From the NCBI GenBank assembly GCA_963205315.1, contig CAUJIO010000008.1:1-64000 (forward strand): 64,000 bases of DNA, given 5' to 3'. Shown piece by piece: positions 26,501 through 35,628 of this stretch. Numbering within the stretch: the first letter of the stretch is position 1; every line of letters begins with the position of its first letter. The stretch comes from Pseudomonadota bacterium (GTDB lineage: Bacteria > Pseudomonadota > Alphaproteobacteria > Rhizobiales > Aestuariivirgaceae). The position numbers were made by a program, and so were the translations under genes. Under the pieces are notes generated by a model, which saw only the letters and a program-made list of their open reading frames with translations, made no database searches and had not been told where the DNA came from.

Positions 26501-27397
26501 ATGACTTCCAACACCCTGTCGTTCCGCCGCCGCTCGCCCTTCATGCGCAAGGCCTTGCCGTATTTCATGGTGGGGCCAGCCGTCATTTATCTCCTGGGCA
26601 TCACGCTGTGGCCAGGCGCGTTTGCGCTCTACCGCTCCTTCTACACCGGCAAATTCAAATGGGACTATGCGGGCTTTGATAACTACACGACGCTTCTTGC
26701 CGACAAGCATTTTTGGGAAGCGGTGTGGAACACCCTGCTGTTGGGCTCCATCACGCTCGCCATTGAATTCGTCATCGCTCTTTTGCTGGCAGTGCTCGTC
26801 TATCGATCGCCCTGGGTGAAGAGCTGGCGCATCCTGTTCATGCTGCCGATGCTGTTCATGCCATCGGCGGTGGGTTACCTTTGGAAACTCCTGTTCAATG
26901 ACGGCCGTGTCATGGCCGACCTGCTTGCACGGCTTGGCCTTGTCGATGGCGGCGTCGACTGGATGGCCTATACGTTGAACGCCCGCTTTGTGCTGGTGCT
27001 GGTCGATGTTTGGGAATGGACGCCGTTCCTGTTCATCATTCTCGTTGCCGGCCTTCAGGGCCAAGACAAGGAAATTGAAGAAGCCGCACGTCTTGATGGC
27101 GCGTCCTTCGCACAAATGTTCTGGAACATTTCGCTGCCCCTGCTGCGCCCGATCATCGCTATCGCACTGGTGCTGCGCGGTATCGACCTTCTCAACAACA
27201 TGTCGGCCGTGAACATCATTACCCAGGGCTCGCCGGCGGGCGCCACCGAAACGCTGAGTTATTTCATCTACCGCACGGCCTTCCGCAGCTTCGACCACGG
27301 CTATGCCTCGGCAGCCTCCGTACTGCTTCTGATTGCAACCATTATTCTCGCACAAGTCCTCGTCCGCAAGTTCTTCAAGTCAGGAACGGAATCATGA
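26501..27397 (+). CDS. ABC importer permease (MalF type)
   Basis: A 298-aa inner-membrane permease with six hydrophobic segments and the EAA loop IEEAARLDGASFAQMFWNI. ATG 26501 (MTSNTLSFRRRSPF) is taken as start; the open frame continues far upstream but runs over the binding-protein gene and hairpin. A second ATG at 26543 (MRKALPYF) is possible. It overlaps the next permease by four bases. Confidence 0.9.
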   Translation: MTSNTLSFRRRSPFMRKALPYFMVGPAVIYLLGITLWPGAFALYRSFYTGKFKWDYAGFDNYTTLLADKHFWEAVWNTLLLGSITLAIEFVIALLLAVLVYRSPWVKSWRILFMLPMLFMPSAVGYLWKLLFNDGRVMADLLARLGLVDGGVDWMAYTLNARFVLVLVDVWEWTPFLFIILVAGLQGQDKEIEEAARLDGASFAQMFWNISLPLLRPIIAIALVLRGIDLLNNMSAVNIITQGSPAGATETLSYFIYRTAFRSFDHGYASAASVLLLIATIILAQVLVRKFFKSGTES

Positions 27398-28221
27398 GCA
27401 AGCGTATTGAAGGCCCGCGCTGGGGCTGGATCGTCCTCACCGCCTGGGGCCTTTTCGCGATTCTTCCCATCATCTATTTCGCTTCGATTGCACTTCGCCC
27501 GCGCAATGAAATCATCGCGCCAGTGCCGATCTACTTCCCGACGCTGACGACTGAGACCTGGACCAAGATCTGGGCCGAATGGCCAATTGGCCTGTATTTC
27601 TACAATTCCATCGTCGCCATTTCTGGCAGCGTGTTCATCTGCCTGGTCCTGGGTGTCCCCGCCGCCTATGCTCTGGCGCGCTACAAGTTCAAGGGGAATG
27701 CCGATATCGGCAACTACATCCTCTCAACCAAGATGATGGCGCCCGCCGCCGTGGTTGTTCCGATGTTCTTCCTGTTCGGCAAGTTGAAGCTCATCGATTC
27801 GGTTTGGGCCCTGATGCTGATGTATGCGGCCATGAATCTTTCGATCGTGGTATGGATCGTGCGCAGCTACATGATCGACATCCATCCCGAGATCGAAGAC
27901 GCGGCGCGCACCGACGGCGCCTCCGACCTCCGCATCCTGTGGGAGATCATCATTCCCATGTGCCTTCCGGGCATTATCACCGCCGCGGTCATCGCCGCGA
28001 TATTCGCAATGAACGAGTACCTCTTCACCCTGATCATCGCGTCGAAGAACGCCTATCCGCTGTCGGTGGCGCTTGCCAATTTCTCCGGCGGCTCCGATGG
28101 CATCATCTACAATGCCATTGCGCTTGTCGGCTTCCTCGCCTTCTTCCCAGCGCTCCTTCTGGTGATTCTCATTCAGAACCATCTCTCACGCGGCTTGACG
28201 ATGGGGGCCGTAAAGGGCTGA
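27394..28221 (+). CDS. ABC importer permease (MalG type)
   Basis: A 275-aa inner-membrane permease with six hydrophobic segments, the EAA loop EIEDAARTDGASDLRILWE and the usual C-terminal GLTMGAVKG. It pairs with the MalF-type permease. The next gene is not an ATPase but the unrecognised 260-aa protein, so the importer probably borrows an ATPase such as that at 35965. Confidence 0.92.
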   Translation: MSKRIEGPRWGWIVLTAWGLFAILPIIYFASIALRPRNEIIAPVPIYFPTLTTETWTKIWAEWPIGLYFYNSIVAISGSVFICLVLGVPAAYALARYKFKGNADIGNYILSTKMMAPAAVVVPMFFLFGKLKLIDSVWALMLMYAAMNLSIVVWIVRSYMIDIHPEIEDAARTDGASDLRILWEIIIPMCLPGIITAAVIAAIFAMNEYLFTLIIASKNAYPLSVALANFSGGSDGIIYNAIALVGFLAFFPALLLVILIQNHLSRGLTMGAVKG

Positions 28222-28231
28222 TATAGCCAGC

Positions 28232-29014
28232 ATGACCAGCATTTCGCGTACCGCCACATTCCCGCTCGCCGCCCATGCCGTCTGCGCTGCAGCCGGCGTG
28301 CGCGATGGGTTGCGGGCTGCCCAGTTCTATATTCGCGATCTCGCCAATGCCGACCGCTTCGGCAAGGGCGAGCCGAAGCGCGTCCCCTTCCTGTCGCGTG
28401 TCGTGGCGCAGGTGGCTCGCATCGCAGACCGCTTCATGAACTGGGGAGCCAATGTTTCGATTGCATTGTTTCTTCCCAGCTGGCGCAAGCTCCCCTCGCC
28501 ATTCACGCCAGGTCTGATGCATGCCGTCGCCAAGGCGATCCGCGAAAACAGCCTCGTTCACAATCTGCTGTTCAATGCCTATTTCTTCCGCGCCGCCATC
28601 CACATCGCCAAACGCTATTCGGCTCCTCCGTATTTGATTCTTGAACACCGGGTGGATGCCGCACGCCGCAATCTTGCCCCGCGCTTCGATGAAGCGGCCT
28701 CCGACGACGTCATTCTGGCGCGCACTCTCATTGCATTGGTGGAGCAGGGCCCGGTGGCCCGCATCGGTGCCGTTGCCGAGCGCAACCGCTTCTTTTCGTC
28801 TGTCGAACCGAATATCGCGGTCAACGCCATCGCCTGCGTGGCCCTGATGTTTGCCGAAGAGGGAAAACCTTCGGAGGCGATCGAGGAGGACGAATTCTTC
28901 TCATTGACCGGAGCCCTCATTGGCCCGCGTCTCTCGACCATCGCCGACCTGGTCGCAGCGAGGGACGAGGCGGGGCTGGCACAGGAACTGGCCGATATAA
29001 AGTCGATGTACTGA
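28232..29014 (+). CDS. Unrecognised 260-aa protein in polyol ABC operon
   Basis: I do not recognise this family. It begins 10 bp after the permease stop and ends 16 bp before the dehydrogenase start, so it is a true operon member. It is probably cytoplasmic, since there is no clear signal peptide. It is Ala-rich and mostly helical in appearance, with conserved-looking stretches FMNWGANVSIALFLPSWRK, NAYFFRAAIHIAKRY and an acidic tail segment (EAIEEDEFF). No nucleotide-binding or catalytic motif is visible. Position suggests a sugar-processing or accessory role, for example an isomerase-like or sensing protein; no function is claimed. Confidence 0.75.
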   Translation: MTSISRTATFPLAAHAVCAAAGVRDGLRAAQFYIRDLANADRFGKGEPKRVPFLSRVVAQVARIADRFMNWGANVSIALFLPSWRKLPSPFTPGLMHAVAKAIRENSLVHNLLFNAYFFRAAIHIAKRYSAPPYLILEHRVDAARRNLAPRFDEAASDDVILARTLIALVEQGPVARIGAVAERNRFFSSVEPNIAVNAIACVALMFAEEGKPSEAIEEDEFFSLTGALIGPRLSTIADLVAARDEAGLAQELADIKSMY

Positions 29015-29030
29015 AACCAAGAGCGAAGAC

Positions 29031-30035
29031 GTGAAGGCAGCTCTATTCCGCAAGCCAGGTGACATGGCACTCGAGACGGTGAGCGATCCGCGTCTTGAGC
29101 CAGGTGACATGTTGCTCAGGCTTTCAGCAGCAGCCATCTGCGGCACCGACATCCGCATCTACCGGGGCCGCAAGACCCGCGGTGTGCGATTGCCCTCGAT
29201 CCTCGGCCACGAGTTCACCGGCGCGATCGTCGACACCGGGGGGCATGCCGGGTGGAAGACCGGCGATCACGCGGCCGTCTGCCCCGCCTTGCCCTGCGGC
29301 ACCTGCCGCGAATGCCGGGCGGGATTCGAGAATATCTGCGCCAACCTGACCGCATTCGGTTATGAGCGGGATGGCGGCTTCGCCGAATTGATCCGTGTGC
29401 CGAAGGCTTTCATCGAGGCCGGAAACTTGTTCCGATTGGATCGGGGCGTCTCACAGCTTGCCGCAGCACTGGCTGAACCGCTGTCCTGCGTCATCAACGG
29501 CCAGGATATCGCAGGCGTCACGGGCGGCGACACAGTCGCGGTGCTTGGCGCGGGTCCGATTGGCCTCTTGCACGTCATGCTGGCGCGGCAACGGGGCGCC
29601 AAACGTATCATCGTCGTGCAGCGCAGCGCCCACCGCCGCGCCGCGGCCCTCGACCTTGGCGCAGATGTCGCTGTCACACCTGACGAGGCGGAGGGGCTGG
29701 AAGCCGACGTGTCGATCGTCGCCGTTGGCTCGCCTGATCTTGCCAATCTCGCGACCCGGATCACCAGGCCGCGCGGCCGCATCAGCCTGTTCGCCGGATT
29801 TCCAGTGGGTGAAGCGACGGCCTTCGATCTCAATGCCGTGCATTATGGCGAACACACAGTCACCGGCGCTTTCGGCCTGACCAAGACGCAATTTGCCGAG
29901 GCACTCGATCTCATTGCCAGCGGCAGCCTGGCTGTCGACAAGCTGATCTCGCATCGCCTGCCGTTGGAGCAGGTGATGGACGCCTTCGCGCTGGCGGAGC
30001 AGGGCAGCGCCCTGAAGGTGGTCGTGACGAATTGA
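29031..30035 (+). CDS. Zinc-dependent medium-chain alcohol/polyol dehydrogenase
   Basis: A 334-aa MDR dehydrogenase of the sorbitol/galactitol-1-phosphate/threonine dehydrogenase branch. The catalytic zinc site includes the Cys of AAICGTDIRIYRG and the GHEFTG block. The structural zinc cysteines lie in CGTCRECRAGFENIC. The Rossmann motif is VLGAGPIGLLHVML. The start is GTG 29031. It is last in the SorC-controlled operon and ends six bases before the convergent kinase stop. It probably oxidises the imported polyol or its phosphate with NAD(P)+. Confidence 0.9.
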   Translation: MKAALFRKPGDMALETVSDPRLEPGDMLLRLSAAAICGTDIRIYRGRKTRGVRLPSILGHEFTGAIVDTGGHAGWKTGDHAAVCPALPCGTCRECRAGFENICANLTAFGYERDGGFAELIRVPKAFIEAGNLFRLDRGVSQLAAALAEPLSCVINGQDIAGVTGGDTVAVLGAGPIGLLHVMLARQRGAKRIIVVQRSAHRRAAALDLGADVAVTPDEAEGLEADVSIVAVGSPDLANLATRITRPRGRISLFAGFPVGEATAFDLNAVHYGEHTVTGAFGLTKTQFAEALDLIASGSLAVDKLISHRLPLEQVMDAFALAEQGSALKVVVTN

Positions 30036-30041
30036 AGACCG

Positions 30042-30986
30042 CTACTTGGCCTTCGTCGTCTTCATGAAGTTGAGCGTGTGTTCGAAATCCTTGACACCGG
30101 CCTGTGAGCCCAGACCTGTGGCGTTGAGGGCCGACGTGGCCTGAGCAAAGCGCACGGCAGTCTCGGGATCGAAACCCTGGACCAGCGCGACGGCATAACC
30201 GGCATCGAAGGCGTCGCCGCAGCCGCAGGTGCACTTGACCTTGATATCAAAGGCCGGGATCCGGAACTTCACGCCGGCATTGTCGTGATAATAGGCGCCG
30301 TCGCCGCCGAGTGTCAGCACGCAGGCCTTGACGCCCATGTCGAGGAAGAACTTCGCGGTATCGCCATGATCGCTGCGGCCGCAGAGCGCCTGGGCTTCCT
30401 CGATCGACGGCATGAAATAATCCGTATACGGCAGAACCTGCGCAACGGCCGGCAAGTCCTTCGGGCTGCCGGCAAAGATGTCGACGGTGGTGATGGCTCC
30501 AGCTGCCTTGGCGGCCTTCATGACCACCGCGGTCTGGCCCTTGTCCATGGCATCCATCAGGCCGATGCCACCGGCGTGGAAAACCTTGGTGTCGGTGGCG
30601 CGCGGGATCATCGCGTCGTCGACGAAGAAATTGCCCGTGGCGCCTTTCATGTGCAGTGCCGGGCGTGAACCGTCGGCCCGTGTCGTCACGATGGAGGATG
30701 ATGTCTTCCAGCCCGGCTGGCGCTGGACGCCCCAGGTGTCGACACCGAAGTGCTTGAGGCGCTGCATCACCCAGTCGCCCATCAGGTCTTCGCCGAGTCC
30801 GGTGAGTGCCAGCGTGTTGAGTCCCATCTTGGCGGCTGCAATGGCCGCCACACCGGCCGCACCCGAGACGGCGATTGTCAGTTCGTCGATGAACACCGTG
30901 CCGCCGCCAGGGGGCACTTCCGTGAAGGGCCAGCCGAGGCAGTCAAAAGTGTAGAAGCCCATGGACACATAGTCATAACGCGGCAT
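30042..30986 (-). CDS. PfkB-family carbohydrate kinase
   Basis: A 314-aa ribokinase-fold kinase. The N-terminal substrate-side glycine pair region (VSGAAGVAAIAAAKMG) and the C-terminal ATP/anion-hole motif are present. The latter reads CTCGCGDAFDAGY rather than the usual DTTGAGDAF, but the catalytic Asp in GCGDAF is kept. It lies 29 bp after the E2 gene on the same strand, so it is the last gene of the DRL/E1/E2 operon. It probably phosphorylates a sugar or polyol before the reductoisomerase and ThDP steps. Confidence 0.88.
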   Translation of the reverse strand: MPRYDYVSMGFYTFDCLGWPFTEVPPGGGTVFIDELTIAVSGAAGVAAIAAAKMGLNTLALTGLGEDLMGDWVMQRLKHFGVDTWGVQRQPGWKTSSSIVTTRADGSRPALHMKGATGNFFVDDAMIPRATDTKVFHAGGIGLMDAMDKGQTAVVMKAAKAAGAITTVDIFAGSPKDLPAVAQVLPYTDYFMPSIEEAQALCGRSDHGDTAKFFLDMGVKACVLTLGGDGAYYHDNAGVKFRIPAFDIKVKCTCGCGDAFDAGYAVALVQGFDPETAVRFAQATSALNATGLGSQAGVKDFEHTLNFMKTTKAK

Positions 30987-31015
30987 TCAACGTCCTCCCG
31001 GAAAACGTGCTGGTT

Positions 31016-32266
31016 CTAGGCCAGCATCAGCATGGGGTTCTCAATATACGAGCGGAAGGCCTGCAGCAATTCGGCGCCAACCGCACCATCCACCGCCCGG
31101 TGATCGCATGAGAGCGTGCAGGTCATCTGGGTGGCCAAAGAGGGCTGGCCATTGACCGGAACAAATCGCTGGACGCCCGCACCCACCGCCAGGATCGAGG
31201 CATGCGGAGGATTGATGATGGCGGTGAATTCCTCGATCCCGAACATGCCGAGATTTGAGATGGCGCTGGTGCCGCCCTGATACTCGGATGGAACAAGCTT
31301 GCGGGCGCGCGCCTTGGCAGCAAGCTGCTTCATCTCCAGCGAGATGGCGCTCAGCGTTTTCGCTTCGATATTGCGCACGACCGGCGTGAACAAGCCGCCT
31401 TCAACGGCCACGGCAACGCCAACGTCGCTGACCCGGTGTTGCAGAATCGAGTCACCGGCCCACGTGACATTGGCGGCAGGCACTTTCTGCAGCGCCAGCC
31501 CAAGCGCCTTGATGATGAAGTCGTTGATCGACAGCCGCCACAGCGGCGCCTTCGAAGCATCGCGGGGTGCTGCGGCGTTGAGCGATTCGCGCGCCGCCAT
31601 CAGTGCATCGAGCGTCGCCGTAACCGAGAGATAGAAATGCGGCACAGTCTGCTTCGACTGGGTGAGACGTGCGGCGATGGTGCGGCGCATGCCGTCCATC
31701 GGCTGCACGGCGAACGAGCCTGGCTGATAAAGTTTCTGGATGCTGTCGTCGGACAAGGTTGCCGGCGCCGCCGCCGCTACCGATGGCTTGGAGTCGAGAG
31801 CCTTGCGGACATCATCGGCAAGGATGCGGCCACGAGGGCCCGAGCCAGATACGCCTCCCAATGCCAACGCGGCCTGCTTCGCCAGTCGCCTCGCAAGCGG
31901 CGTGGCACGTGGCGTCTCGCCGCTTGCGACAGGGGGAGTCACAGTGGGGACGGATGAGACGGGTGCTGCGGCAGTCGCAGAAGCCGGCGCTTGGGCAGCG
32001 GCTGGCGAAGCGCTCTGCACGGCTTCGCCTTCGGCATAGATGAAGGCGACGGCTGAGCCCACAGCGGCCGTTTCGCCTTCGCCTACGAGAATGTTGCGCA
32101 GGATACCGTCAGAAGGGGCATCGATCTCCATCGCCGCCTTGTCGGTTTCGATCTCGAACAGCGCTGCGCCCTTCGTGACCTTCTCGCCGTCCTTGGCGTG
32201 CCACTTGGAAATCTTGCCAGTGGCCATGTCCATGTCGACGCGCGGCAGGATGACTTCAACCGCCAT
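31016..32266 (-). CDS. Dihydrolipoamide acyltransferase (E2) of a 2-oxoacid/acetoin dehydrogenase complex
   Basis: A 416-aa E2. It has one N-terminal lipoyl domain with Lys43 in EIETDKAAMEI, an Ala/Pro/Ser linker (about 80-125), an E3-binding domain (ATPLARRLAKQAAL and GSGPRGRILADD), and a C-terminal trimeric catalytic domain ending with the active-site CDHRAVDG (His about 389, Asp about 393). It transfers an acyl group from E1 to CoA. ATG 32266 (MAVEVILPRVDMDMATG) is the start; the open frame upstream is a shadow over E1 beta. No E3 gene is nearby, so the housekeeping lipoamide dehydrogenase presumably serves. Confidence 0.92.
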   Translation of the reverse strand: MAVEVILPRVDMDMATGKISKWHAKDGEKVTKGAALFEIETDKAAMEIDAPSDGILRNILVGEGETAAVGSAVAFIYAEGEAVQSASPAAAQAPASATAAAPVSSVPTVTPPVASGETPRATPLARRLAKQAALALGGVSGSGPRGRILADDVRKALDSKPSVAAAAPATLSDDSIQKLYQPGSFAVQPMDGMRRTIAARLTQSKQTVPHFYLSVTATLDALMAARESLNAAAPRDASKAPLWRLSINDFIIKALGLALQKVPAANVTWAGDSILQHRVSDVGVAVAVEGGLFTPVVRNIEAKTLSAISLEMKQLAAKARARKLVPSEYQGGTSAISNLGMFGIEEFTAIINPPHASILAVGAGVQRFVPVNGQPSLATQMTCTLSCDHRAVDGAVGAELLQAFRSYIENPMLMLA

Positions 32267-32270
32267 GATC

Positions 32271-33260
32271 TTATGTCCTGCCGGTGACGAGATTGCGCAG
32301 ACCCTCGATGATGCCGGGCACTTGCGGCACGGCGGCCTTCTCGAGTTGCGGATTGTAGGGAATGGGCGATTCTGCACCACCCAGGCGGAGGATCGGTGCA
32401 TCGAGATAGTCGAATGCCTCGCTCTCGGCGATGCGCGCGCTGATTTCAGCGCCGATGCCGAGTGTCTTCACGCCTTCGTAGACGCAGGCCAGCCGGCTCG
32501 TCTTCTTGACGCTCTCGATGATCGTCGCGGTGTCCATCGGGCGCAACGTGCGCAGGTCGATCACTTCGACATCGATGCCCTCGGCGGCGAGCGTCTCGGC
32601 AGCCTCCAGCGACTTGTGTACCATGATCGACGTCGCAACCACGGTGACGTGCTTTCCGTTCCGCGCCACATGCGCCTTGCCGATGGGCACGCGATAGGCC
32701 TCTTCCGGCACCTCGCCCTTGGTCTTGTAGAGAAGCTTGTGTTCGAACACCATGACGGGATCGGGATCGTCGATGGCGGCCAGCAGCATGCCTTTCATGT
32801 CATGCGGTGTCGACGGCTGGATGACCTTGAGCCCCGGCACGTGCGCCAGCCAGGCATCGATCGATTGAGAATGCTGGGCCGCGGCACCCGTGCCGGAACC
32901 GGCCGGAAAGCGCATGACCAGCGGCACATTCACCTTGCCGCCGAGCATGAAGCGCAGTTTCGCCGCCTGATTGACGATCTGCTCCATCGCCAGCGTGGCG
33001 AAATCCGAGAACTGGAATTCCAGCACCGGCTTGCATCCGGCAAGGGCTGCGCCGACTGCGACGCCCGCCTGACCCAGTTCAGAGATCGGCGCGTCCATGA
33101 CGCGGTCCTCGCCGAAGCGATGCACCAGATCGCCGGTCACCTGAAAGGCGCCGCCGTAGACACCGATGTCCTCGCCCATCAGAAACACATTGGGATCGGC
33201 TTCCATCGCCTGGGCGAGGGCTTCCTGGATCGCTTGCGCGTAAGTCAGTTCACGGCTCAT
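32271..33260 (-). CDS. ThDP-dependent dehydrogenase E1 beta subunit (acetoin dehydrogenase AcoB-like)
   Basis: A 329-aa E1 beta with the transketolase pyrimidine-binding half ([20 protein letters not shown]), the central [17 protein letters not shown] block and the C-terminal half with [16 protein letters not shown]. It forms the active site with E1 alpha. The A of its ATG overlaps the E1 alpha stop. I judge the style closer to acetoin dehydrogenase than to pyruvate dehydrogenase, and the operon (reductoisomerase and PfkB kinase) also speaks against a housekeeping pyruvate complex. Confidence 0.9.
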   Translation of the reverse strand: MSRELTYAQAIQEALAQAMEADPNVFLMGEDIGVYGGAFQVTGDLVHRFGEDRVMDAPISELGQAGVAVGAALAGCKPVLEFQFSDFATLAMEQIVNQAAKLRFMLGGKVNVPLVMRFPAGSGTGAAAQHSQSIDAWLAHVPGLKVIQPSTPHDMKGMLLAAIDDPDPVMVFEHKLLYKTKGEVPEEAYRVPIGKAHVARNGKHVTVVATSIMVHKSLEAAETLAAEGIDVEVIDLRTLRPMDTATIIESVKKTSRLACVYEGVKTLGIGAEISARIAESEAFDYLDAPILRLGGAESPIPYNPQLEKAAVPQVPGIIEGLRNLVTGRT

Positions 33261-34276
33261 CAGGCGGCCTCTGGGCTATAGACGTCACGCGTCACTTCGG
33301 TGGGGTCCGGATCGGTGCCGAGCCGGGCGAATTCGATACCGGCGGCGATTTCGGCTTCCGCCGCAACGCGGATGGCCGTCACCTCGTCCGCACTGGCAAG
33401 GCCGTGCGCGATGAGTTCGGCCTCAAAATGCGGAATGGGGTCGCGCGCCTTCCAGTCCTCGATCTCTTCCTTCGTGCGGTAGCGGTTGCGGTCGGAGCGC
33501 GAGTGTCCGCGCGTGCGATAGGTCTTGCATTCGACCAGGGTCGGACCACCGCCCTTGCGGGCGTGTTCGGTCGCGGCTTCGATGGCCTCCGCCACATCGG
33601 CAATCGAGTTGCCGTCGACGATGACGGCCGGCATGCCATAGGCCGGGGCACGGTCGGCAACGTTCTTCACCGACATCGAGCGCTCGGTCGACACCGACAT
33701 GCCATACTTGTTGTTCTCGCAGACGAAGACGACGGGCAGCTTCCACACCGAGGCCATGTTGAGGGCTTCGTGGAAAGCGCCTTCGTTCGAGGCGCCGTCG
33801 CCGAAGAAGCACATGGCGACGTCATCACGCTTCTGCTTCTTGATGGCGAGGGCGGCACCCACAGCGATCGGCAGTCCGCCGCCGACGATGCCATTGGCAC
33901 CGAGATTTCCGGTGGCCACATCGGCAATATGCATCGAGCCGCCGCGGCCGCGGCAATAGCCTTCTTCCTTGCCGAAGAACTCGGCGAACATCAGTTTGGG
34001 ATCGGCGCCCTTGCCGATGCAATGACCGTGGCCGCGATGCGTCGACGTGATGTAGTCCGTATTGCGCAGCGCCATCGTGCTGCCGACAGCCGAAGCCTCC
34101 TGTCCGATCGACAGATGCATGGTGCCGTGAATGAGGCCGCGCATATAGGCCTCTTCCGCTCCCTCTTCGAAGCGGCGGATGAGATACATCTTGCGCAACG
34201 CTTCCTTGAGTTCCGCAGCACTGTGCTTCTGATAGAAGGGCCGGGCGTTCGCCTTTGCTGTCTTGGGCGTCTTCAT
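33260..34276 (-). CDS. ThDP-dependent dehydrogenase E1 alpha subunit (acetoin dehydrogenase AcoA-like)
   Basis: A 338-aa E1 alpha. The ThDP/Mg motif [12 protein letters not shown] is at about residues 159-170, with CENNKYGMS at about 186-194. [14 protein letters not shown] and [13 protein letters not shown] shape the cofactor channel. The phosphorylation-loop-like segment [14 protein letters not shown] is typical of this family. ATG 34276 overlaps the upstream reductoisomerase stop by four bases, so stoichiometric translation with that unusual partner is expected. It would decarboxylate a 2-oxo acid or cleave an acetoin-type alpha-hydroxyketone and pass the acyl unit to E2. Confidence 0.9.
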   Translation of the reverse strand: MKTPKTAKANARPFYQKHSAAELKEALRKMYLIRRFEEGAEEAYMRGLIHGTMHLSIGQEASAVGSTMALRNTDYITSTHRGHGHCIGKGADPKLMFAEFFGKEEGYCRGRGGSMHIADVATGNLGANGIVGGGLPIAVGAALAIKKQKRDDVAMCFFGDGASNEGAFHEALNMASVWKLPVVFVCENNKYGMSVSTERSMSVKNVADRAPAYGMPAVIVDGNSIADVAEAIEAATEHARKGGGPTLVECKTYRTRGHSRSDRNRYRTKEEIEDWKARDPIPHFEAELIAHGLASADEVTAIRVAAEAEIAAGIEFARLGTDPDPTEVTRDVYSPEAA

Positions 34277-35628
34277 GCGGAAAGCCCCTTCAGCATGTCG
34301 TCCTGGCGCTTCCTGAGCTTGACGATGCCGGACGTGGCGTCGACGGCGCAATTGTCATAGGTCAGCAACTCGCCCTTCTTGATCGGCTTCGTCACTTTGC
34401 CGCCCTCCAGCAGGCCGCAGGGAACGGCCTTGGTCTTCACCGCATCGCCAACCGTCATGATCCAGGCGCGATAGGTATACTCGCCGATGGCGTCGATGCG
34501 CTCGCCCGGCACCAGATCCTTCTTCGCCACGGCGCAGACTTCAGATGTGGGAACATCCAGCGGCTGCATGTCCGCAGTCTTGTAAAGGACGGCGCGCGCG
34601 CAGGAGAGCGGCACTTCAAGACTTGTGAGGTGATAGGGCCGGTAGAACGTATAGTAGGGACCGGCACCCAGCTTCAGGTCGTGCATGCGTTCGCGCACGC
34701 GGGGATGCGCCATCTCGGCGATGACGAAGACGCCCGGCGCCACGCCCTTGCCAATCGAATAGTCGACCACGCCCTTGCGCGACAGCACGCCGCCGTCCTC
34801 CTTCGGGCACAGGACTTTCTCAAGCTGGTCGAGTGTTGCGGCGGGCCCATGCATGCCGGGGCAATCCGGAATGAGGCCGGTGGCATTGGCGATCGCTGCC
34901 ATCTCGACCATGGTCTTGGAGCCGTCGACGAACTCGACAAGCATGCGCGGGTTCATGTTGCGGCGCTTGGCTTCATCCATGTATTCGGCTGGCGTCGCGT
35001 CGATGTTCAGCGGATTGTTCTTGCCTTTGCCTGCCGCCACGATTGGATAACCGAGGCCGGTGACGAAGTTGACGAGTTCCATGGTGGAGGAGGGCTCGTC
35101 GCCCGCGCCCAGCGTGTAGACGACGCCGAGGCGCTTTGCCTGCCCCTGCAGATAGGCGCCGATGGTGACGTCGGCTTCAACGTTCATCATCACCAGGTGC
35201 TTGCCATGTTCCATGGCTGTGAGGCCGATCTCGGCACCCACGGCGGGCTTGCCGGTGGCATCGATCACCACGTCGATCTGGTCTGACGTGCAAACCAACT
35301 GTGCGTCCTGGGTGATCGCCGTCTTGCCCATGTCGAGCGCGGCGCTGAAGGCGCTGGCGGTCGAGGCCACCATGTTCCCGTCCTCAGGGCGGCCGGCGAT
35401 GCGCAGCGCCTTCTTGGCGGCATCGACATTGATCTCGGCGATGGCGGCGACAGTGATGCCGGTCATCTGCTGGCACTGGGTGACGATGTCGGTCCCCATT
35501 TCGCCGGAACCGATCAGCCCCACCCGGATCGGCCGGCCGGTGCTTTCGAGGCGGCGGGCCAGGTCGGTGGCGAGTCCGGTGGTGGGTCCGATTTTGCGAG
35601 GTGTTTGCGAAGTGCTTGAAGCGGTCAT
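34273..35628 (-). CDS. DRL/DXR-II-like NAD(P)-dependent reductoisomerase family protein with SAF domain
   Basis: A 451-aa protein. The N-terminal homoserine-dehydrogenase-like Rossmann domain has GLIGSGEMGTDIVTQ (about 37-51). A central catalytic region carries VVIDATGKPAVGAEIGL and LGAGDEPSSTMELVNF, and a C-terminal SAF-type domain follows (about 350-420). This layout matches the DRL family; Brucella DRL makes methylerythritol phosphate from deoxyxylulose phosphate, though most members are uncharacterised and are often mislabelled FlgA-like. It leads the operon DRL-E1 alpha-E1 beta-E2-PfkB and is divergent from an orphan ABC ATPase. A simple sugar dehydrogenase role is possible. Confidence 0.7.
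   Translation of the reverse strand: MTASSTSQTPRKIGPTTGLATDLARRLESTGRPIRVGLIGSGEMGTDIVTQCQQMTGITVAAIAEINVDAAKKALRIAGRPEDGNMVASTASAFSAALDMGKTAITQDAQLVCTSDQIDVVIDATGKPAVGAEIGLTAMEHGKHLVMMNVEADVTIGAYLQGQAKRLGVVYTLGAGDEPSSTMELVNFVTGLGYPIVAAGKGKNNPLNIDATPAEYMDEAKRRNMNPRMLVEFVDGSKTMVEMAAIANATGLIPDCPGMHGPAATLDQLEKVLCPKEDGGVLSRKGVVDYSIGKGVAPGVFVIAEMAHPRVRERMHDLKLGAGPYYTFYRPYHLTSLEVPLSCARAVLYKTADMQPLDVPTSEVCAVAKKDLVPGERIDAIGEYTYRAWIMTVGDAVKTKAVPCGLLEGGKVTKPIKKGELLTYDNCAVDATSGIVKLRKRQDDMLKGLSA

Noticed and set aside
31016-34276. Housekeeping pyruvate dehydrogenase complex
   Set aside because: The operon starts with a DRL-like reductoisomerase and ends with a PfkB kinase, E3 is absent, and E1 looks acetoin-dehydrogenase-like.
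34273-35628. Flagellar protein FlgA (because of the SAF domain)
   Set aside because: An N-terminal Rossmann domain dominates the protein and no flagellar genes occur; the SAF match alone is misleading.
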